Part shown: in pieces, positions 52,492 to 63,935 of the stretch
Layout of the letters: each line of letters opens with the position of its first letter
Numbering within the stretch: the first letter of the stretch is position 1
NCBI RefSeq assembly: GCF_003400205.1
Contig: NZ_QUQV01000015.1
Location: forward strand, 1 to 64,000
Length of the DNA: 64,000 bases
Direction: 5' to 3'
Source: Bacillus sp. HNG
GTDB taxonomy: Bacteria; Bacillota; Bacilli; Bacillales; Bacillaceae_L
The notes under the pieces: generated by a model
Told to the model about the DNA's origin: nothing
The model's input: only the letters and a program-made list of their open reading frames with translations
The model's database searches: none
Made by a program: the position numbers and the translations under genes

Positions 52492-52661
52492 AAGTTAGGA
52501 CTGCTTGTCCTTCCCTCCCTTTGTGCGATCAAGTTCCTTATTCCTATTTTGCAGACTCGGCCAATGAATTATGTTAGGAAACTAGCTTTCCTTATTCATT
52601 TTTTCAAATAGTTGAACGACCTAGACTTACACATAGTTTTCACATTTAATTTTTTGCAATT

Positions 52662-52686
52662 AAAAAAACCCGTACCCGGGCTTTTT
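52662..52686 (-). terminator. Candidate terminator between secE and nusG
   Basis: AAAAAGCCCGGGTACGGGTTTTTT on the minus strand gives a short CCCG/CGGG stem extended by A-T pairs, then a T run. Readthrough or partial termination before nusG is likely. The rest of this 247-bp gap has no gene. Confidence 0.6.
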
Positions 52687-52738
52687 CGTAAAAGATTCTT
52701 TATTCTCTATCCATCATTATACCATGAGTATACAGTGT

Positions 52739-52921
52739 TTATTCAAGTACTAAACGAATTAATTCGGAAATTCCTAGGTCAATCACGGCAAAAAACACAG
52801 ATACAAAGATTACAGTTGTTAATGTAACAATTGTATAGCGTGTAAGTTCCTTTCTTTTTGGCCAGCTTGTTTTCTTCATTTCTCGAACTACTTCACGAAA
52901 AAACTTGGTTATGCGCTTCAT
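52739..52921 (-). CDS. secE: Preprotein translocase subunit SecE
   Basis: The 60-aa protein starts at ATG 52921 (MKRITKFFREVVREMKKTSW), the usual length of Gram-positive SecE. It has the amphipathic helix with WPKRKEL and one membrane span (VTLTTVIFVSVFFAVIDLGI). It clamps SecY. Confidence 0.96.
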   Translation of the reverse strand: MKRITKFFREVVREMKKTSWPKRKELTRYTIVTLTTVIFVSVFFAVIDLGISELIRLVLE

Positions 52922-52958
52922 CCATGTAACCTCCAACTTTATCAACACAGTCTGCGAT

Positions 52959-53105
52959 CTATTTCGTTTCACGATGATTCGTGTGAGAATTGCAAGTCTT
53001 ACAAAACTTCTTCATTTCAAGTCGTTCAGCTGAAGTGCTATTCTTCATAGTGGAATAGTTTCTACTTCCACATTCCACACAGGCTAAAATTACTTTTTTT
53101 CGCAT
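52959..53105 (-). CDS. rpmGB: 50S ribosomal protein L33, zinc-binding type
   Basis: A 48-aa protein read by hand: it starts [20 protein letters not shown] and ends SHTNHRETK. Cys9, Cys12, Cys35 and Cys38 form the zinc ribbon. It lies between sigH and secE, the place of B. subtilis rpmGB. The ribosome site is GTAGGTGATAAA, a modest one. Confidence 0.95.
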   Translation of the reverse strand: MRKKVILACVECGSRNYSTMKNSTSAERLEMKKFCKTCNSHTNHRETK

Positions 53106-53242
53106 TTTATCACCTACCATGTGAAAATGCTACTTGCATCCTATTTTATGAAAAAAGTCTCAATTTCCTTAAAAATGTAACATAGGCTTGATTTGAATGT
53201 CAATACCAGCCCCTACCTGTAAATAATGGTTGAAACGATTAT

Positions 53243-53896
53243 TTATAGTTTAATTTCTTGAATTTCTAAATACCGTTCTAACTTACGCTTTACACGTTGG
53301 AGTGCATTATCGATTGACTTTACATGCCGGTTTAAATCCTCTGATATCTCCTGATAGGACCTTCCGTCCAAGTATAAGGACAATACCTTACGCTCCAAAT
53401 CACTTAAGAGCTCTGCCATTTTTAATTCAATGTCATCAAACTTTTCCCTGTTGATGATTAATTCCTCAGGATCCAGGATTTTTGCTCCTGATATAACATC
53501 CATTAATGTACGGTCAGATTCTTCATCATATATCGGCTTGTCCAACGAAACATAAGAGTTAAGAGGAATATGCTTTTGTCTTGTCGCTGTTTTAATCGCA
53601 GTAATAATTTGACGTGTAATACATAGTTCCGCAAACGCTTTAAACGAAGAAAGCTTGTCCTCCTTAAAATCACGTATTGCCTTGTATAACCCGATCATGC
53701 CTTCCTGAACAATATCCTCACGATCTGCCCCAATTAAAAAATATGATCTGGCTTTAGCACGCACAAAATTTTTATACTTATTAATTAGATAGTCCAATGC
53801 CTCACTTTCTCCAGCATGGACCAATTCCACGACTTCCTCATCCTCTAGTCGGTCATAATATAACCTGTTGCCATAATCATCGAAGCTTGAACTCAC
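53243..53896 (-). CDS. sigH: RNA polymerase sigma-H factor
   Basis: This early-sporulation and competence sigma factor (217 aa, B. subtilis 218) has a GTG start after GGAGGG. Region 2 includes REDIVQEGMIGLYKAIRDF and region 4 includes SYQEISEDLNRHVKSIDNAL. In B. subtilis SigH drives spo0A, kinA and spoVG. The gene sits between rae1 and rpmGB. Confidence 0.97.
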   Translation of the reverse strand: MSSSFDDYGNRLYYDRLEDEEVVELVHAGESEALDYLINKYKNFVRAKARSYFLIGADREDIVQEGMIGLYKAIRDFKEDKLSSFKAFAELCITRQIITAIKTATRQKHIPLNSYVSLDKPIYDEESDRTLMDVISGAKILDPEELIINREKFDDIELKMAELLSDLERKVLSLYLDGRSYQEISEDLNRHVKSIDNALQRVKRKLERYLEIQEIKL

Positions 53897-54014
53897 ACCG
53901 ATCCCTCCGACCTACCTTAGAAGTTGTTTCCTACCAAAAATTGCAAAACGTAATGTTCATAAAATTCTTTATCTAGAAATATTATACAGGAGTGCTTTTC
54001 CAAGCGTCAACCGC

Positions 54015-54524
54015 TCATCGCTGTCCACGACGCCATTTTTCAAAAATTTCTGCCATTTCGTCAGAAAGTGGAATTTTTGAAACGCTTTTTTCTTGATAGG
54101 TTTTCTTTACATCCTTTTGAATTCCAGATTCCACGACTTCCATCTCGGTTAATAATTCTCTTGCTGATTTCCGTAAGGCCCCTTGTCCAAAAATTTGCCA
54201 TTGCTCGGTATAATCCGAGGTGGCTACGTGGATTTGCGTTTTGATATTGCTTAATTGTTGCGCAAGCTTTTCGATTCGTTCATCGGCCGTTTCATTCTCA
54301 CGGGTAAATATGACTTCTACCTTTCGGCTTTTCATTTTTGTTTCAATTCCCGGTACGAGGTGTGCATCAAATACGACAATCACCTTATATCCTGTATACG
54401 CCTGATATTCAGCCATTTTTTCAATTAATAAATCACGCGCCGCTGCAAAGTCCTTGGTTTTTAGAACACGTAATTCTGGCCATGCACCAATAATGTTGTA
54501 GCCATCTACCAGCAGGATATCCAT
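54015..54524 (-). CDS. rae1: Ribosome-dependent mRNA endonuclease Rae1 (YacP)
   Basis: The 169-aa NYN/PIN-like protein starts MDILLVDGYNIIGAWPELRV. Acid residues for metal binding are seen (Asp7, the ENETADERIEKLA region and VATSDYTEQ). In B. subtilis Rae1 cuts mRNA in the ribosomal A site. It is separated by 5 bp from rlmB. Confidence 0.93.
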   Translation of the reverse strand: MDILLVDGYNIIGAWPELRVLKTKDFAAARDLLIEKMAEYQAYTGYKVIVVFDAHLVPGIETKMKSRKVEVIFTRENETADERIEKLAQQLSNIKTQIHVATSDYTEQWQIFGQGALRKSARELLTEMEVVESGIQKDVKKTYQEKSVSKIPLSDEMAEIFEKWRRGQR

Positions 54525-54529
54525 TTGTT

Positions 54530-55273
54530 TTATTCTCCTAACGGATTCCGCTTACGATATACCTCATACATTAATAGACTTGCTGCAACTGAAGCATTTA
54601 AAGAGGTTACCTTTCCTTGCATTGGTAGTCTTAAAAGAAAATCGCACTTTTCCTTTACAAGGCGTCCCATGCCTTTGCCTTCACTGCCAATTACCAAGCC
54701 AATTGGCATTTTTCCATCGACATTCCGATAATCTTCTTTTCCTTTCGCATCTGTTCCAACAATCCATACACCACGGTCCTTTAATTCATCAATTGTTCTT
54801 GCTAAATTGGTTACACGCGCAACTGGTATATATTCAATCGCTCCCGTCGAAGCCTTCGCCACGGTTGCAGTTAATCCAACAGCTCTTCTTTTTGGGATAA
54901 TAACCCCATGTGCTCCAACCGCATCTGCCGTACGAAGAATTGAACCAAGATTATGAGGATCCTCTAACTCGTCCAATAGTATGATAAATGGGGCTTCATT
55001 TCGTTTCTCGGCTAATGCTAAAATATCATCCACCTCTGCATACTCATACGCTGCTACCTGTGCAACAACCCCTTGGTGATTCCCTTCAACCATTTGGTCA
55101 ATCTTTTTTTTCGGAACAAATTGAACCATTACATTTCCTTCTTTTGCAAGAGATGTAATCTGGTTCATTTGACCTCTATTCGAGCCTTCTGCTATCCAAA
55201 TTTTATTAATATCCCGCTCTGATTTTAATGCTTCAATAACCGGGTTTTTCCCAATAATATAATCACTCGCCAT
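54530..55273 (-). CDS. rlmB: 23S rRNA (guanosine-2'-O-)-methyltransferase RlmB
   Basis: This SPOUT methyltransferase (247 aa) has a small substrate-binding N-terminal domain (GKNPVIEALKSERDINKIW) and the knotted domain with LDELEDPHNLGSILRTADAV, GLVIGSEGKGMGRLVKE and LNASVAASLLMYE. It modifies the 23S rRNA loop near the peptidyl transferase centre. Lies between mrnC and rae1. Confidence 0.94.
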   Translation of the reverse strand: MASDYIIGKNPVIEALKSERDINKIWIAEGSNRGQMNQITSLAKEGNVMVQFVPKKKIDQMVEGNHQGVVAQVAAYEYAEVDDILALAEKRNEAPFIILLDELEDPHNLGSILRTADAVGAHGVIIPKRRAVGLTATVAKASTGAIEYIPVARVTNLARTIDELKDRGVWIVGTDAKGKEDYRNVDGKMPIGLVIGSEGKGMGRLVKEKCDFLLRLPMQGKVTSLNASVAASLLMYEVYRKRNPLGE

Positions 55274-55290
55274 TTCTTTTTCCTCCTTTC

Positions 55291-55701
55291 TTAAGATTCA
55301 ATGATTCGAAACGCCTCTTCAATAATGGAATGAATTCTCTCTACATCATTTTGTAAAAAATGATAACCTAGTAAAGCTTCAAACGCGGTACTGTATCGGT
55401 ATGTCTGGACATCTGTGTTTTTTGGGACGGTTCCACTCTTCGCATTGCGACCCCTTCTAACGACTCCTTGTTCCTCTTCTGAAAAAAACCCTTCCTCCAG
55501 CATCTTGTGAATCACAGCCGACTGGGCTTTAGCAGAAACATAATGTTTTGCCTGATTATGAAGTTGATTAGGTCTCACACTTCCCTTTTGCAAAAGGTAA
55601 TGCCGTACATACATCTCATATACAGCATCACCCATATAAGCAAGAGCAAGACTATTTAATTGATGGCTATCAATTTGATTGTCTGATAAAAACATCATCA
55701 T
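55291..55701 (-). CDS. mrnC: Mini-ribonuclease III
   Basis: The 136-aa protein is an RNase III catalytic domain without the dsRNA-binding domain. [20 protein letters not shown] has the first metal Asp, and [12 protein letters not shown] has the Glu of the signature. MrnC trims 23S rRNA ends in B. subtilis. Three ATG codons in a row follow the cysS stop at once. Confidence 0.94.
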   Translation of the reverse strand: MMMFLSDNQIDSHQLNSLALAYMGDAVYEMYVRHYLLQKGSVRPNQLHNQAKHYVSAKAQSAVIHKMLEEGFFSEEEQGVVRRGRNAKSGTVPKNTDVQTYRYSTAFEALLGYHFLQNDVERIHSIIEEAFRIIES

Positions 55702-57099
55702 TTATCCTCTTTTCCATCTTGTCCCTTGAGGAGTGTCTTCAAGAATAATGTTCATAGCTTTTAGTTGATCACGGATTTGGTCAGATAGAGCAAAGTCACG
55801 GTCTTTACGCGCTTGGTTTCTCTTTGAGATTAATTCTTCGATTTCTTCATCAAGTAATTGTTCATCCTCAACTTTAAGCCCAAGCGTATCAAATAACACT
55901 TCGAACTCTTGTAAAAAGGCTTCGATCACTTTTTCCGACGTATTTTTTTCCTGCAAATAATAGTTCGCCTGTTTCGATAAATCGAACAAAACAGAAACAG
56001 CATTCGCTGTATTAAAATCATCATCCATCGCTACGATAAATTCGTTGCGAAAACCTTTGACTTTTTCTAACCAGTCATCATCATTCGTTGTTAAATTTGT
56101 ACTACTTTCTAAACGATGCTTTAAATTTGAATAGGAAGTACGTAAACGTTCTAACGCATTTTTCGTGCTTTCCAGTAATTCAAGATTGTAGTTGATTGGA
56201 TGACGATAATGAACAGATAACATGAAAAAGCGCAATACCTGTGGGTCAACGTCTTTAATAATATCGTGGACTAACACAAAGTTCCCAAGGGATTTAGACA
56301 TTTTTTCATTATCAATATTAATATAGCCGTTATGCATCCAATAGTTTGCGAATGTCTTTTCATTTACTGCTTCTGATTGGGCAATTTCATTTTCGTGATG
56401 TGGGAATGCTAAGTCCTGACCACCTGCGTGAATATCAATGGTTTCACCCAAGTATTTTTTTGCCATCGCAGAGCATTCAATATGCCAGCCAGGGCGCCCA
56501 TTGCCCCACGGACTTTCCCAGTATATTTCACCAGGCTTGGCACTTTTCCAGAGCACAAAATCAAGGGCATCCTGCTTCTTATCCCCAACTTCAATTCTTG
56601 CACCCACGCGGAGTTCATCAATGGATTGGTGTGAAAGCTTACCGTATTCTTTAAATTCCCTTGTACGGTAGTACACGTCACCTTCTGATTCATAGGCAAA
56701 CCCTTTATCAATCAAGGCTTGGATGAAATCAATGATAATATCCATGTTTTCTGTAACCCTTGGGTGAACATCCGCCTTTTTGCATCCTAAAGCAGATACA
56801 TCGTCATAATAGGCATTGATAAAACGCTCTGCAATGGTTGGCACTTCTTCTCCTAGTTCATTCGCCGCTTTGATTAATTTATCGTCAACATCTGTGAAGT
56901 TAGATACATAATGGACGTCATAGCCTCTAAATTCGAAATAGCGACGGACGGTATCAAAAACAATGGCAGGGCGTGCATTCCCGATATGGATGTAGTTATA
57001 AACGGTTGGACCGCACACATACATTTTTACCTTATTTTCCTCAAGGGGTATAAACTCTTCCTTCTTTCGTGTCAGTGTATTATATATGTGAATGGGCAT
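55702..57099 (-). CDS. cysS: Cysteinyl-tRNA synthetase
   Basis: The 465-aa class I synthetase has HIGN as the HIGH motif ([16 protein letters not shown]), KMSKS, and the zinc Cys/His set ([29 protein letters not shown]). The C-terminal part is the usual anticodon-binding domain. Its start overlaps the end of cysE by 20 bp, and both are under the T-box upstream. Confidence 0.97.
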   Translation of the reverse strand: MPIHIYNTLTRKKEEFIPLEENKVKMYVCGPTVYNYIHIGNARPAIVFDTVRRYFEFRGYDVHYVSNFTDVDDKLIKAANELGEEVPTIAERFINAYYDDVSALGCKKADVHPRVTENMDIIIDFIQALIDKGFAYESEGDVYYRTREFKEYGKLSHQSIDELRVGARIEVGDKKQDALDFVLWKSAKPGEIYWESPWGNGRPGWHIECSAMAKKYLGETIDIHAGGQDLAFPHHENEIAQSEAVNEKTFANYWMHNGYINIDNEKMSKSLGNFVLVHDIIKDVDPQVLRFFMLSVHYRHPINYNLELLESTKNALERLRTSYSNLKHRLESSTNLTTNDDDWLEKVKGFRNEFIVAMDDDFNTANAVSVLFDLSKQANYYLQEKNTSEKVIEAFLQEFEVLFDTLGLKVEDEQLLDEEIEELISKRNQARKDRDFALSDQIRDQLKAMNIILEDTPQGTRWKRG

Positions 57100-57748
57100 T
57101 ATCCTTTGCTCCTTCCTTTTTCTGTAATTCTTCTTTTAAGCTTTTTATTTCATTTTCTAGCTCTCTGATTTTATCTGAAACGGGATCTGGTAGATCTCGA
57201 TGATTTAAATCCTTGGTATTTCTAACTTTGACGCCGTCTTGAATCACTACTCGACCTGGTATCCCGACAACTGTCGAATTCGGAGGAACATCTTGTAGAA
57301 CAACCGAACCCGCTCCTACCTTTGAATTTTCTCCAATTGTAATGGATCCTAATACTTTTGCTCCGGATGCAATAAGGGCATTGTCCTTCACTGTAGGATG
57401 TCGCTTTCCTTTTTCTTTTCCTGTACCACCAAGTGTTACGCCCTGAAATACGGTCACATTATCTCCAATTTCACACGTCTCACCAATGACTACACCCATG
57501 CCATGGTCGATAAAAAAACGACGACCAATTTTAGCTCCAGGGTGAATTTCAATTCCCGTAAAAAAGCGACTAATTTGTGATACCGTTCTAGCCAAGAAAA
57601 ACATCTTTCGTTTAAAAAGAAAATGCGCCACACGATGTGCCCAAATGGCATGCAATCCCGAATATGTTAAGATGACTTCAAAATGAGATCTTGCTGCCGG
57701 GTCCTGTTCAAATACAACCTCGATATCCTCTTTCATGCGTCTAAACAC
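57080..57748 (-). CDS. cysE: Serine O-acetyltransferase
   Basis: CysE makes O-acetylserine for cysteine synthesis. I choose GTG at 57748 (6 nt after GGAGGG), which gives 222 aa and aligns with the B. subtilis start; the TTG at 57754 touches the ribosome site. The left-handed beta-helix has the hexapeptide repeats ([36 protein letters not shown]) with the catalytic His in IDHGMG. A repeat element lies between the T-box and this gene. Confidence 0.95.
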   Translation of the reverse strand: MFRRMKEDIEVVFEQDPAARSHFEVILTYSGLHAIWAHRVAHFLFKRKMFFLARTVSQISRFFTGIEIHPGAKIGRRFFIDHGMGVVIGETCEIGDNVTVFQGVTLGGTGKEKGKRHPTVKDNALIASGAKVLGSITIGENSKVGAGSVVLQDVPPNSTVVGIPGRVVIQDGVKVRNTKDLNHRDLPDPVSDKIRELENEIKSLKEELQKKEGAKDNAHSHI

Positions 57749-57763
57749 GTTCAACCCTCCTTA

Positions 57764-57877
57764 TTAGAAAAGCGCAGGCGACTTGCTCAGCCCCGACAAG
57801 CACTGACAGAAGGCGTCTTTTGCCTTCAGAAGCGATTGGCTTGTGACCTCGAGGGGCTAGGCGCCGGAGCTAGACAT
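57764..57877 (-). repeat. Interspersed repeat, copy 1, between T-box and cysE
   Basis: The 114-bp element begins (plus strand) TTAGAAAAGCGCAGG and ends GAGCTAGACAT. It shares with the copy at 63766 the blocks TTAGAAAAGCGCA, GACAAGCAC, CTTGTGA-CTCGAG and GAGCTAGA. The inner part can fold (GAAGGC/GCCTTC). It ends 4-9 nt from the cysE ribosome site. Similar elements are known to me from other Bacillaceae. Confidence 0.75.
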
Positions 57878-57892
57878 TACCTTTTCCAAAAT

Positions 57893-58185
57893 AAAAAGCG
57901 CCCCTGTGTAAAAACACAGAGACGCTATATTCACGCGGTTCCACTCTGTTTAGGCAATGAAAAGTCCATTACCTCAACTTAATCTCTTAACGGTGAGACG
58001 CCGCTTTTATCTACTACGATACCAATTCGATATCGGTTCGATAAAAGACTCAAAGGTGCATTTCAATAAGCATTTCCCTTAAACCACTTTCAGCCGGTGA
58101 TGGTTCTCTCTGTTCGTATTTGCCGGAATAACAAATACTTTAAAGTAAATAACTTATTTACTCTCCTTATCAACACTTTTACAAT
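57893..58185 (-). ncRNA. T-box riboswitch (cysteine) of cysE-cysS
   Basis: The minus strand holds the T-box AGAGTGGAACCGCG (57947-57934) and then a terminator GCGTCTCTGTG-TTTTT-ACACAGGGGCGC with T run (57926-57893). Stem I contains GAAATGCACC, so the specifier codon is TGC (58060-58058), for cysteine. Uncharged tRNA-Cys would let polymerase pass into cysE and cysS. As in B. subtilis it lies between gltX and cysE. Confidence 0.93.
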
Positions 58186-58228
58186 ATATAATTTGTTAAC
58201 TATACTATATTACATTTTCAGCCAGATG

Positions 58229-59686
58229 TTAACTGATTAAACTTTTTAGGCGTGAAATTATTTTTTCTTTTCCTAAAAGGTGGATCGCTTGTGGTAGATC
58301 TGGTCCATGAAGCTGACCCGTTGCAGCTGCACGAATTGGCATGAAAAGGTTCTTTCCTTTTTGTCCTGTACCTTTTTGAACAGCTTTAATGGCTGCTTTA
58401 ATTTCATCGGCACCAAACGTTTCAAGATTTTCAACCTCTTGTAAAAAGGCGTTTAATACTTCAGGAACTGTTTCTCCCGCAAGAACTTCCTTCGCATCTT
58501 CTTCAAGCGTGACCTCATCCTTAAAGAAAAGGTCGGTGAGTTCAACGATTTCTGCTCCATAGCTCATTTTTTCTTGATGGAGCGCAATTAAGTCACATAC
58601 CCATTGCTTGTCTGTATCACTCAATGGCTCACTCAATCTACCCGCCTTGATTAAATGTGGCAGCGAAATCTCAACTAGGCGATCTAGTTCAATGTTCTTT
58701 ATATATTGGTTGTTCATCCATGTAAGCTTTTGAGTATCAAATACAGCCGGTGATTTAGATAAACGGGCTGGATCAAAAATGTCAATAAACTCCGATTTTG
58801 TATGCAACTCTTCTTCCCCACCCGGTGACCAACCTAATAGCGTAATGAAGTTAAATAGAGCTTCTGGTAAGTATCCAAGTTCTTCATATTGCTCAATAAA
58901 TTGAATAATAGATTCATCACGCTTGCTTAGCTTCTTATGGTTTTCGCCAACGATTAATGTCATATGTCCAAATGTTGGAATATCCCAGTTAAATGCCTCA
59001 TACACCACCATTTGCTTAGGTGTATTTGAAATATGGTCTTCCCCACGCAAAACATGTGAAATTTCCATGAGGTGATCATCGATGGCTACCGCAAAATTAT
59101 AAGTCGGAGTTCCATCTTTCTTTACGATTACATAATCGCCCATGCCTTCTGATTCAAAAGAAATTTCGCCTTTAACCATATCATGAAACGTGTAAACCTT
59201 GCCTTGTGGAATAATGATACGTATACTAGGCTGTCTTCCTTCATTTTGTAAGGCTTCCTGTTGGTCCCTCGTTAAGTGACGGCATTTGCCTGAATAGTGA
59301 GGTGTCTCACCACGTGCCATCTGTTCTTCACGTTCTTTTTCAATTTCTTCTTCCGTACAATAGCATTTATAAGCGAGTCCTTTTTCAAGAAGCTCTGTAT
59401 AATACTTTTCATAAATCTCATTACGTTCTGATTGGCGGTATGGTCCGTGCTCACCACCCGCGTCTGGTCCTTCGTCCCAATCAATTCCAAGCCATTTTAA
59501 ATATTTTAGCTGGCTTTCTTCGCCACCTTCAATATTTCGTTTCTTGTCTGTATCTTCAATACGAATGATGAATTTTCCATTTTGGTTTCGTGCGTATAAA
59601 TAATTAAATAAGGCTGTTCTTGCGTTTCCAATATGTAAATGTCCAGTTGGACTTGGTGCATAGCGCACACGTACGTTATTTGACAT
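58229..59686 (-). CDS. gltX: Glutamyl-tRNA synthetase
   Basis: The 485-aa class I synthetase has [20 protein letters not shown] (HIGH motif) and KLSKRDES (KMSKS motif). Cys residues of the zinc site region are seen ([20 protein letters not shown]). In Bacillus it is the non-discriminating enzyme that also charges tRNA-Gln for GatCAB. Full length. Confidence 0.97.
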   Translation of the reverse strand: MSNNVRVRYAPSPTGHLHIGNARTALFNYLYARNQNGKFIIRIEDTDKKRNIEGGEESQLKYLKWLGIDWDEGPDAGGEHGPYRQSERNEIYEKYYTELLEKGLAYKCYCTEEEIEKEREEQMARGETPHYSGKCRHLTRDQQEALQNEGRQPSIRIIIPQGKVYTFHDMVKGEISFESEGMGDYVIVKKDGTPTYNFAVAIDDHLMEISHVLRGEDHISNTPKQMVVYEAFNWDIPTFGHMTLIVGENHKKLSKRDESIIQFIEQYEELGYLPEALFNFITLLGWSPGGEEELHTKSEFIDIFDPARLSKSPAVFDTQKLTWMNNQYIKNIELDRLVEISLPHLIKAGRLSEPLSDTDKQWVCDLIALHQEKMSYGAEIVELTDLFFKDEVTLEEDAKEVLAGETVPEVLNAFLQEVENLETFGADEIKAAIKAVQKGTGQKGKNLFMPIRAAATGQLHGPDLPQAIHLLGKEKIISRLKSLIS

Positions 59687-59753
59687 ATGTACCCTCCGTT
59701 ACAACGCATAGTATCATCTGATATTTTAACACAATATTTATTAAACCAGAGAA

Positions 59754-60236
59754 TTAGCTATCTACCTTTTGCAGTAGTATCGCGACTTGTGCCGCAATTC
59801 CTTCTCCGCGACCCGTAAAACCTAACTTTTCAGTGGTTGTTGCTTTCACATTTACCTGTGAAGGATCTGCTTCTAGTAACTCGGCAATCCTCGCTCTAAT
59901 TTGTTCAATATACGGCGCCATTTTTGGCTTTTGAGCGATAATCGTGCAATCGATATTCCCAAGCTTATAGCCCTTTTCCTTCACCAAATTCCATACATGC
60001 TGTTGCAGTTTTGCTGAATCAGCATCCTTGAAGTTCGGGTCTGTATCTGGAAAATGCTTGCCTATGTCACCTTCACCAATCGCTCCAAGACAGGCATCTG
60101 AAACGGTGTGGAGTAATACATCTGCATCCGAATGTCCTAGCAATCCTTTTTCATATGGTATGGTAATTCCACCTATAATTAACGGTCGTCCTTCAACCAA
60201 TTGGTGAACATCAAAGCCCTGTCCAATACGAAACAT
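59754..60236 (-). CDS. ispF: 2-C-methyl-D-erythritol 2,4-cyclodiphosphate synthase
   Basis: MEP-pathway enzyme (160 aa). It has [20 protein letters not shown] (zinc Asp and His), [30 protein letters not shown] and the C-terminal [16 protein letters not shown]. It follows ispD by 59 bp. Confidence 0.97.
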   Translation of the reverse strand: MFRIGQGFDVHQLVEGRPLIIGGITIPYEKGLLGHSDADVLLHTVSDACLGAIGEGDIGKHFPDTDPNFKDADSAKLQQHVWNLVKEKGYKLGNIDCTIIAQKPKMAPYIEQIRARIAELLEADPSQVNVKATTTEKLGFTGRGEGIAAQVAILLQKVDS

Positions 60237-60295
60237 TGGTTTTCCCCCTTAATAAAGTTTTTCTAGCTTTTGCCGTGTTCCTAGCACTCTTTTGT

Positions 60296-60994
<699 letters not shown>

Positions 60995-61008
60995 CTAACA
61001 CGATTCAA

Positions 61009-62100
61009 TTATAATGCCTTTTCAAGCAATTTTGGTTTCGCGAAAATCATGCGTCCCGCTGATGTTTGTAAAACACTCGTTACAAGCACTTCAATGCGTT
61101 TTCCAATATAATCGCGACCTTCTTCGACCACAATCATCGTACCGTCATCTAAATAAGCGACACCTTGATTATGCTCTTTTCCATCCTTAATGACTTGAAC
61201 GCTTAATTCTTCACCAGGTAATACCACAGGCTTCACCGCATTCGCAAGATCATTAATATTTAACACTGCTACATTTTGCAGCTCGCAAACTTTGTTTAAG
61301 TTAAAGTCATTGGTCACGACTACACCCATCGTTAATTTTGCAAGCTTCACTAACTTACTATCAACCTCTTGGATATCGTCAAAATCCCCTTCGTAGATTT
61401 CAACTTTAATCGCAAGTTCTTTTTGAATTCGGTTTAAAATATCCAGTCCTCTTCTACCGCGGTTTCGCTTTAATACATCTGAAGAATCTGCAATATGCTG
61501 AAGCTCCTCTAACACAAACCGTGGAATGACAATCGTTCCTTCAAGGAATCCAGTTTGGCATATATCTGCAATACGCCCATCAATAATAACACTTGTATCT
61601 AAAATTTTCAGTTTTTTGGCTTGTTGGTTTACTTCCTCTTCCTCCAAGCCCTTCTTTTTACCAGATCGGTTAATAGAAAATAAATTCACAAGTTCATCCC
61701 GCTTTTTAAAGCCAACTTGAAAACCTAAATATCCTAAAAGCAGGGTAATGAAAATAGGAAGCACTGTATTTACAACCGAAAATGAAATACGGTCTAATGG
61801 AATCACAATTAAAAATGCTACAATTAAACCAGAAATCAAGCCTAAGCTTCCAAATAAAACATCTGTAACAGGAGCCTTAATCAATGACTCTTCTAGCCAT
61901 TTAATTAAACCTACGATATAATCTACCAACCAAAACGTAACAATAAATAATATAATAGCACCTAAAATCGCAAGCGTATATGAATTATTTAGATATGGAA
62001 TATTGTCGATATTTAACAGCTTTAATACATCCGGTAGATAGACAATTCCAAGCATACCTCCGACGATTAGAAAAAAGAGCTGCACAATACGTTTTAACAT
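61009..62100 (-). CDS. yacL: Membrane PIN/TRAM-domain protein YacL
   Basis: The 363-aa protein has four membrane segments in its first ~135 residues, a PIN nuclease-like domain ([43 protein letters not shown]) with conserved acids, and a C-terminal TRAM domain ([20 protein letters not shown]). Function is unknown in Bacillus. It normally follows disA; here disA is missing. Confidence 0.94.
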   Translation of the reverse strand: MLKRIVQLFFLIVGGMLGIVYLPDVLKLLNIDNIPYLNNSYTLAILGAIILFIVTFWLVDYIVGLIKWLEESLIKAPVTDVLFGSLGLISGLIVAFLIVIPLDRISFSVVNTVLPIFITLLLGYLGFQVGFKKRDELVNLFSINRSGKKKGLEEEEVNQQAKKLKILDTSVIIDGRIADICQTGFLEGTIVIPRFVLEELQHIADSSDVLKRNRGRRGLDILNRIQKELAIKVEIYEGDFDDIQEVDSKLVKLAKLTMGVVVTNDFNLNKVCELQNVAVLNINDLANAVKPVVLPGEELSVQVIKDGKEHNQGVAYLDDGTMIVVEEGRDYIGKRIEVLVTSVLQTSAGRMIFAKPKLLEKAL

Positions 62101-62374
62101 TCCTTCACCTCCTCCTATTCATTATAATCACTTTATAATAATTGAAACCTACAATAAATAGCTTTTTTAAAATGTAAACAGAATGACATAGATGTGTAAA
62201 AACGCTACTCATATATTATTTTTAAATCCTAATAAAATTATAACTGCTTTGGTAAAAAAATATTTTTATTCGGCTTTTATAAAATATGGATGTCCACCTG
62301 TTTCACACTTACTATACGAATAAAGCAATAAAAATGTTTCATTTTCACTAGATTTTTTGACTCATTATTTTAGG
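62101..62374. other. AT-rich gap where disA is expected
   Basis: In B. subtilis disA lies between radA and yacL. This 274-bp gap is very AT-rich, has no ORF of note, no terminator after radA, and no stretch that I can align with DisA. It holds only the AGGAGGTGA ribosome site of yacL near its left end. Confidence 0.6.
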
Positions 62375-63751
62375 TTATTTTCCTAATGTATGTTGGATGG
62401 CTTGCCTAATATCACTTACACCTATCACTTCTATTCCCTTTGGAATGGTCCAACCACCTAAATTACGCTCAGGAAGAATCACTCGCTTGAACCCAAGCTT
62501 TGCCGCTTCCTGGACCCGCTGCTCAATACGAGAAACACGTCTTACCTCTCCAGTTAACCCTACTTCGCCAATAATGACATCTGTTGGGTTCGTCGGCTGA
62601 TCTCTAAAGCTAGAGGCAATGCTTAAGGCAACCGCCAGATCAATCGCTGGTTCGTCTAGCTTTACACCACCCGCGACCTTCAAATAAGCATCTTGATTTT
62701 GCAAAAGAAAACCTGCTCTTTTTTCTAATACAGCCATTAATAAAGAAACCCGGTTATGGTCTATTCCTGTTGCCATGCGGCGTGGATTTCCAAAACTAGA
62801 TGGGGATATCAGTGCCTGAATTTCAACAAGTACTGGTCGTGTACCTTCCATAGATGCAACAACTGTTGACCCGGCAGCACCAGCAGAACGCTCCTCAAGA
62901 AATATTTCCGAAGGATTAGCAACTTCTTCTAGACCAGTTTCCTTCATCTCAAAAATGCCCATTTCATTCGTTGAACCAAAACGGTTTTTTACAGCACGTA
63001 AAATACGATACGTATGATGACGTTCCCCTTCAAAGTAAAGAACGGTATCCACCATATGTTCAAGCAAACGAGGACCTGCAATATTCCCCTCTTTCGTAAC
63101 ATGACCTACGATAAAAATAGCAATTCCATTTGTCTTCGCAATTCGCATTAGTTCCGCCGTACATTCACGCACCTGAGAAACACTACCGGGTGCCGAAGCA
63201 ATGTCAGAGTGATAAATAGTCTGAATCGAATCGATTACGACAAACGATGGGTTTAACTCGGTAATTGTCTGGGAAATAAATTCAAGGTCCGTCTCTGCTA
63301 AAACATACAATTGATCGGAGGAAACGCCTAGACGGTCAGATCTTAACTTTGTTTGTTTGACCGATTCTTCTCCGGAAATATATAAAACTTTGCTTTGTTT
63401 GGCTATTTGAGAGGATACTTGTAATAGCAAGGTAGACTTCCCTATACCCGGGTCACCCCCAATTAAAACAAGTGAACCACGGACGATTCCGCCGCCAAGT
63501 ACTCGATTAAATTCCTTGTTTGTCGTATACATTCTAGGTTCATTTTCTGACTCGATTGAAGTGATTGGTGAAGGCTTGCGCTGAACAGTGGGGCTTGAAT
63601 GAGCAAAAGCACCTTTTCTAGCTGGTTTATGTAGGGTTTCTTCGACTAATGAATTCCATTCTCCACATCCAGGGCATTTCCCCATCCATTTTGGTGATTC
63701 ATAGCCACAGGACTGACAGGTGAATTTCGTCTTTGTTTTTGCCATCGTCAT
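62375..63751 (-). CDS. radA: DNA repair protein RadA
   Basis: RadA is a RecA-like DnaB-type helicase for branch migration in recombination. It has an N-terminal zinc finger ([20 protein letters not shown]), Walker [11 protein letters not shown], the RadA-specific KNRFG motif (about residue 257) and a Lon-like C-terminal domain. The 458 aa equal B. subtilis RadA; the second ATG (63745, [10 protein letters not shown]) is equally possible. It is followed by yacL. Confidence 0.96.
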   Translation of the reverse strand: MTMAKTKTKFTCQSCGYESPKWMGKCPGCGEWNSLVEETLHKPARKGAFAHSSPTVQRKPSPITSIESENEPRMYTTNKEFNRVLGGGIVRGSLVLIGGDPGIGKSTLLLQVSSQIAKQSKVLYISGEESVKQTKLRSDRLGVSSDQLYVLAETDLEFISQTITELNPSFVVIDSIQTIYHSDIASAPGSVSQVRECTAELMRIAKTNGIAIFIVGHVTKEGNIAGPRLLEHMVDTVLYFEGERHHTYRILRAVKNRFGSTNEMGIFEMKETGLEEVANPSEIFLEERSAGAAGSTVVASMEGTRPVLVEIQALISPSSFGNPRRMATGIDHNRVSLLMAVLEKRAGFLLQNQDAYLKVAGGVKLDEPAIDLAVALSIASSFRDQPTNPTDVIIGEVGLTGEVRRVSRIEQRVQEAAKLGFKRVILPERNLGGWTIPKGIEVIGVSDIRQAIQHTLGK

Positions 63752-63765
63752 TAATCCTTTCTTTA

Positions 63766-63870
63766 TTAGAAAAGCGCAAGGAGCTCATCTTTAGGAGACA
63801 AGCACAAGATAATCGCCGACAGGAACGATTATCTTGTGAACTCGAGCCGATGGCACCTTGAGCTAGATAT
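63766..63870 (-). repeat. Interspersed repeat, copy 2, before radA
   Basis: The 105-bp element shares end and inner blocks with the 57764 copy: TTAGAAAAGCGCA at one end, GACAAGCAC, CTTGTGAACTCGAG, GGCACC and GAGCTAGATAT at the other. The middle differs: AAGATAATCG and CGATTATCTT form a stem. It ends 5-10 nt from the radA ribosome site, the same place as the other copy has before cysE. Confidence 0.75.
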
Positions 63871-63880
63871 TTTCTAAAAA

Positions 63881-63922
63881 AAGAGGTATACATGAATCAA
63901 TTATTGATGTATACCTCTTTTA
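63881..63922 (-). terminator. Terminator of clpC
   Basis: AAAAGAGGTATACATCAAT / ATTCATGTATACCTCTTTTTTT forms a long hairpin with one mismatch near the loop, with T run on the minus strand. It ends the ctsR-clpC operon. Confidence 0.88.
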
Positions 63923-63935
63923 CATTTACGTCTTT

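Noticed and set aside
62101-62374. Search for a disA remnant
   Set aside because: I read the minus-strand sequence and found no stretch like the DAC domain or the C-terminal helix-hairpin-helix; the gap is plain AT-rich DNA.
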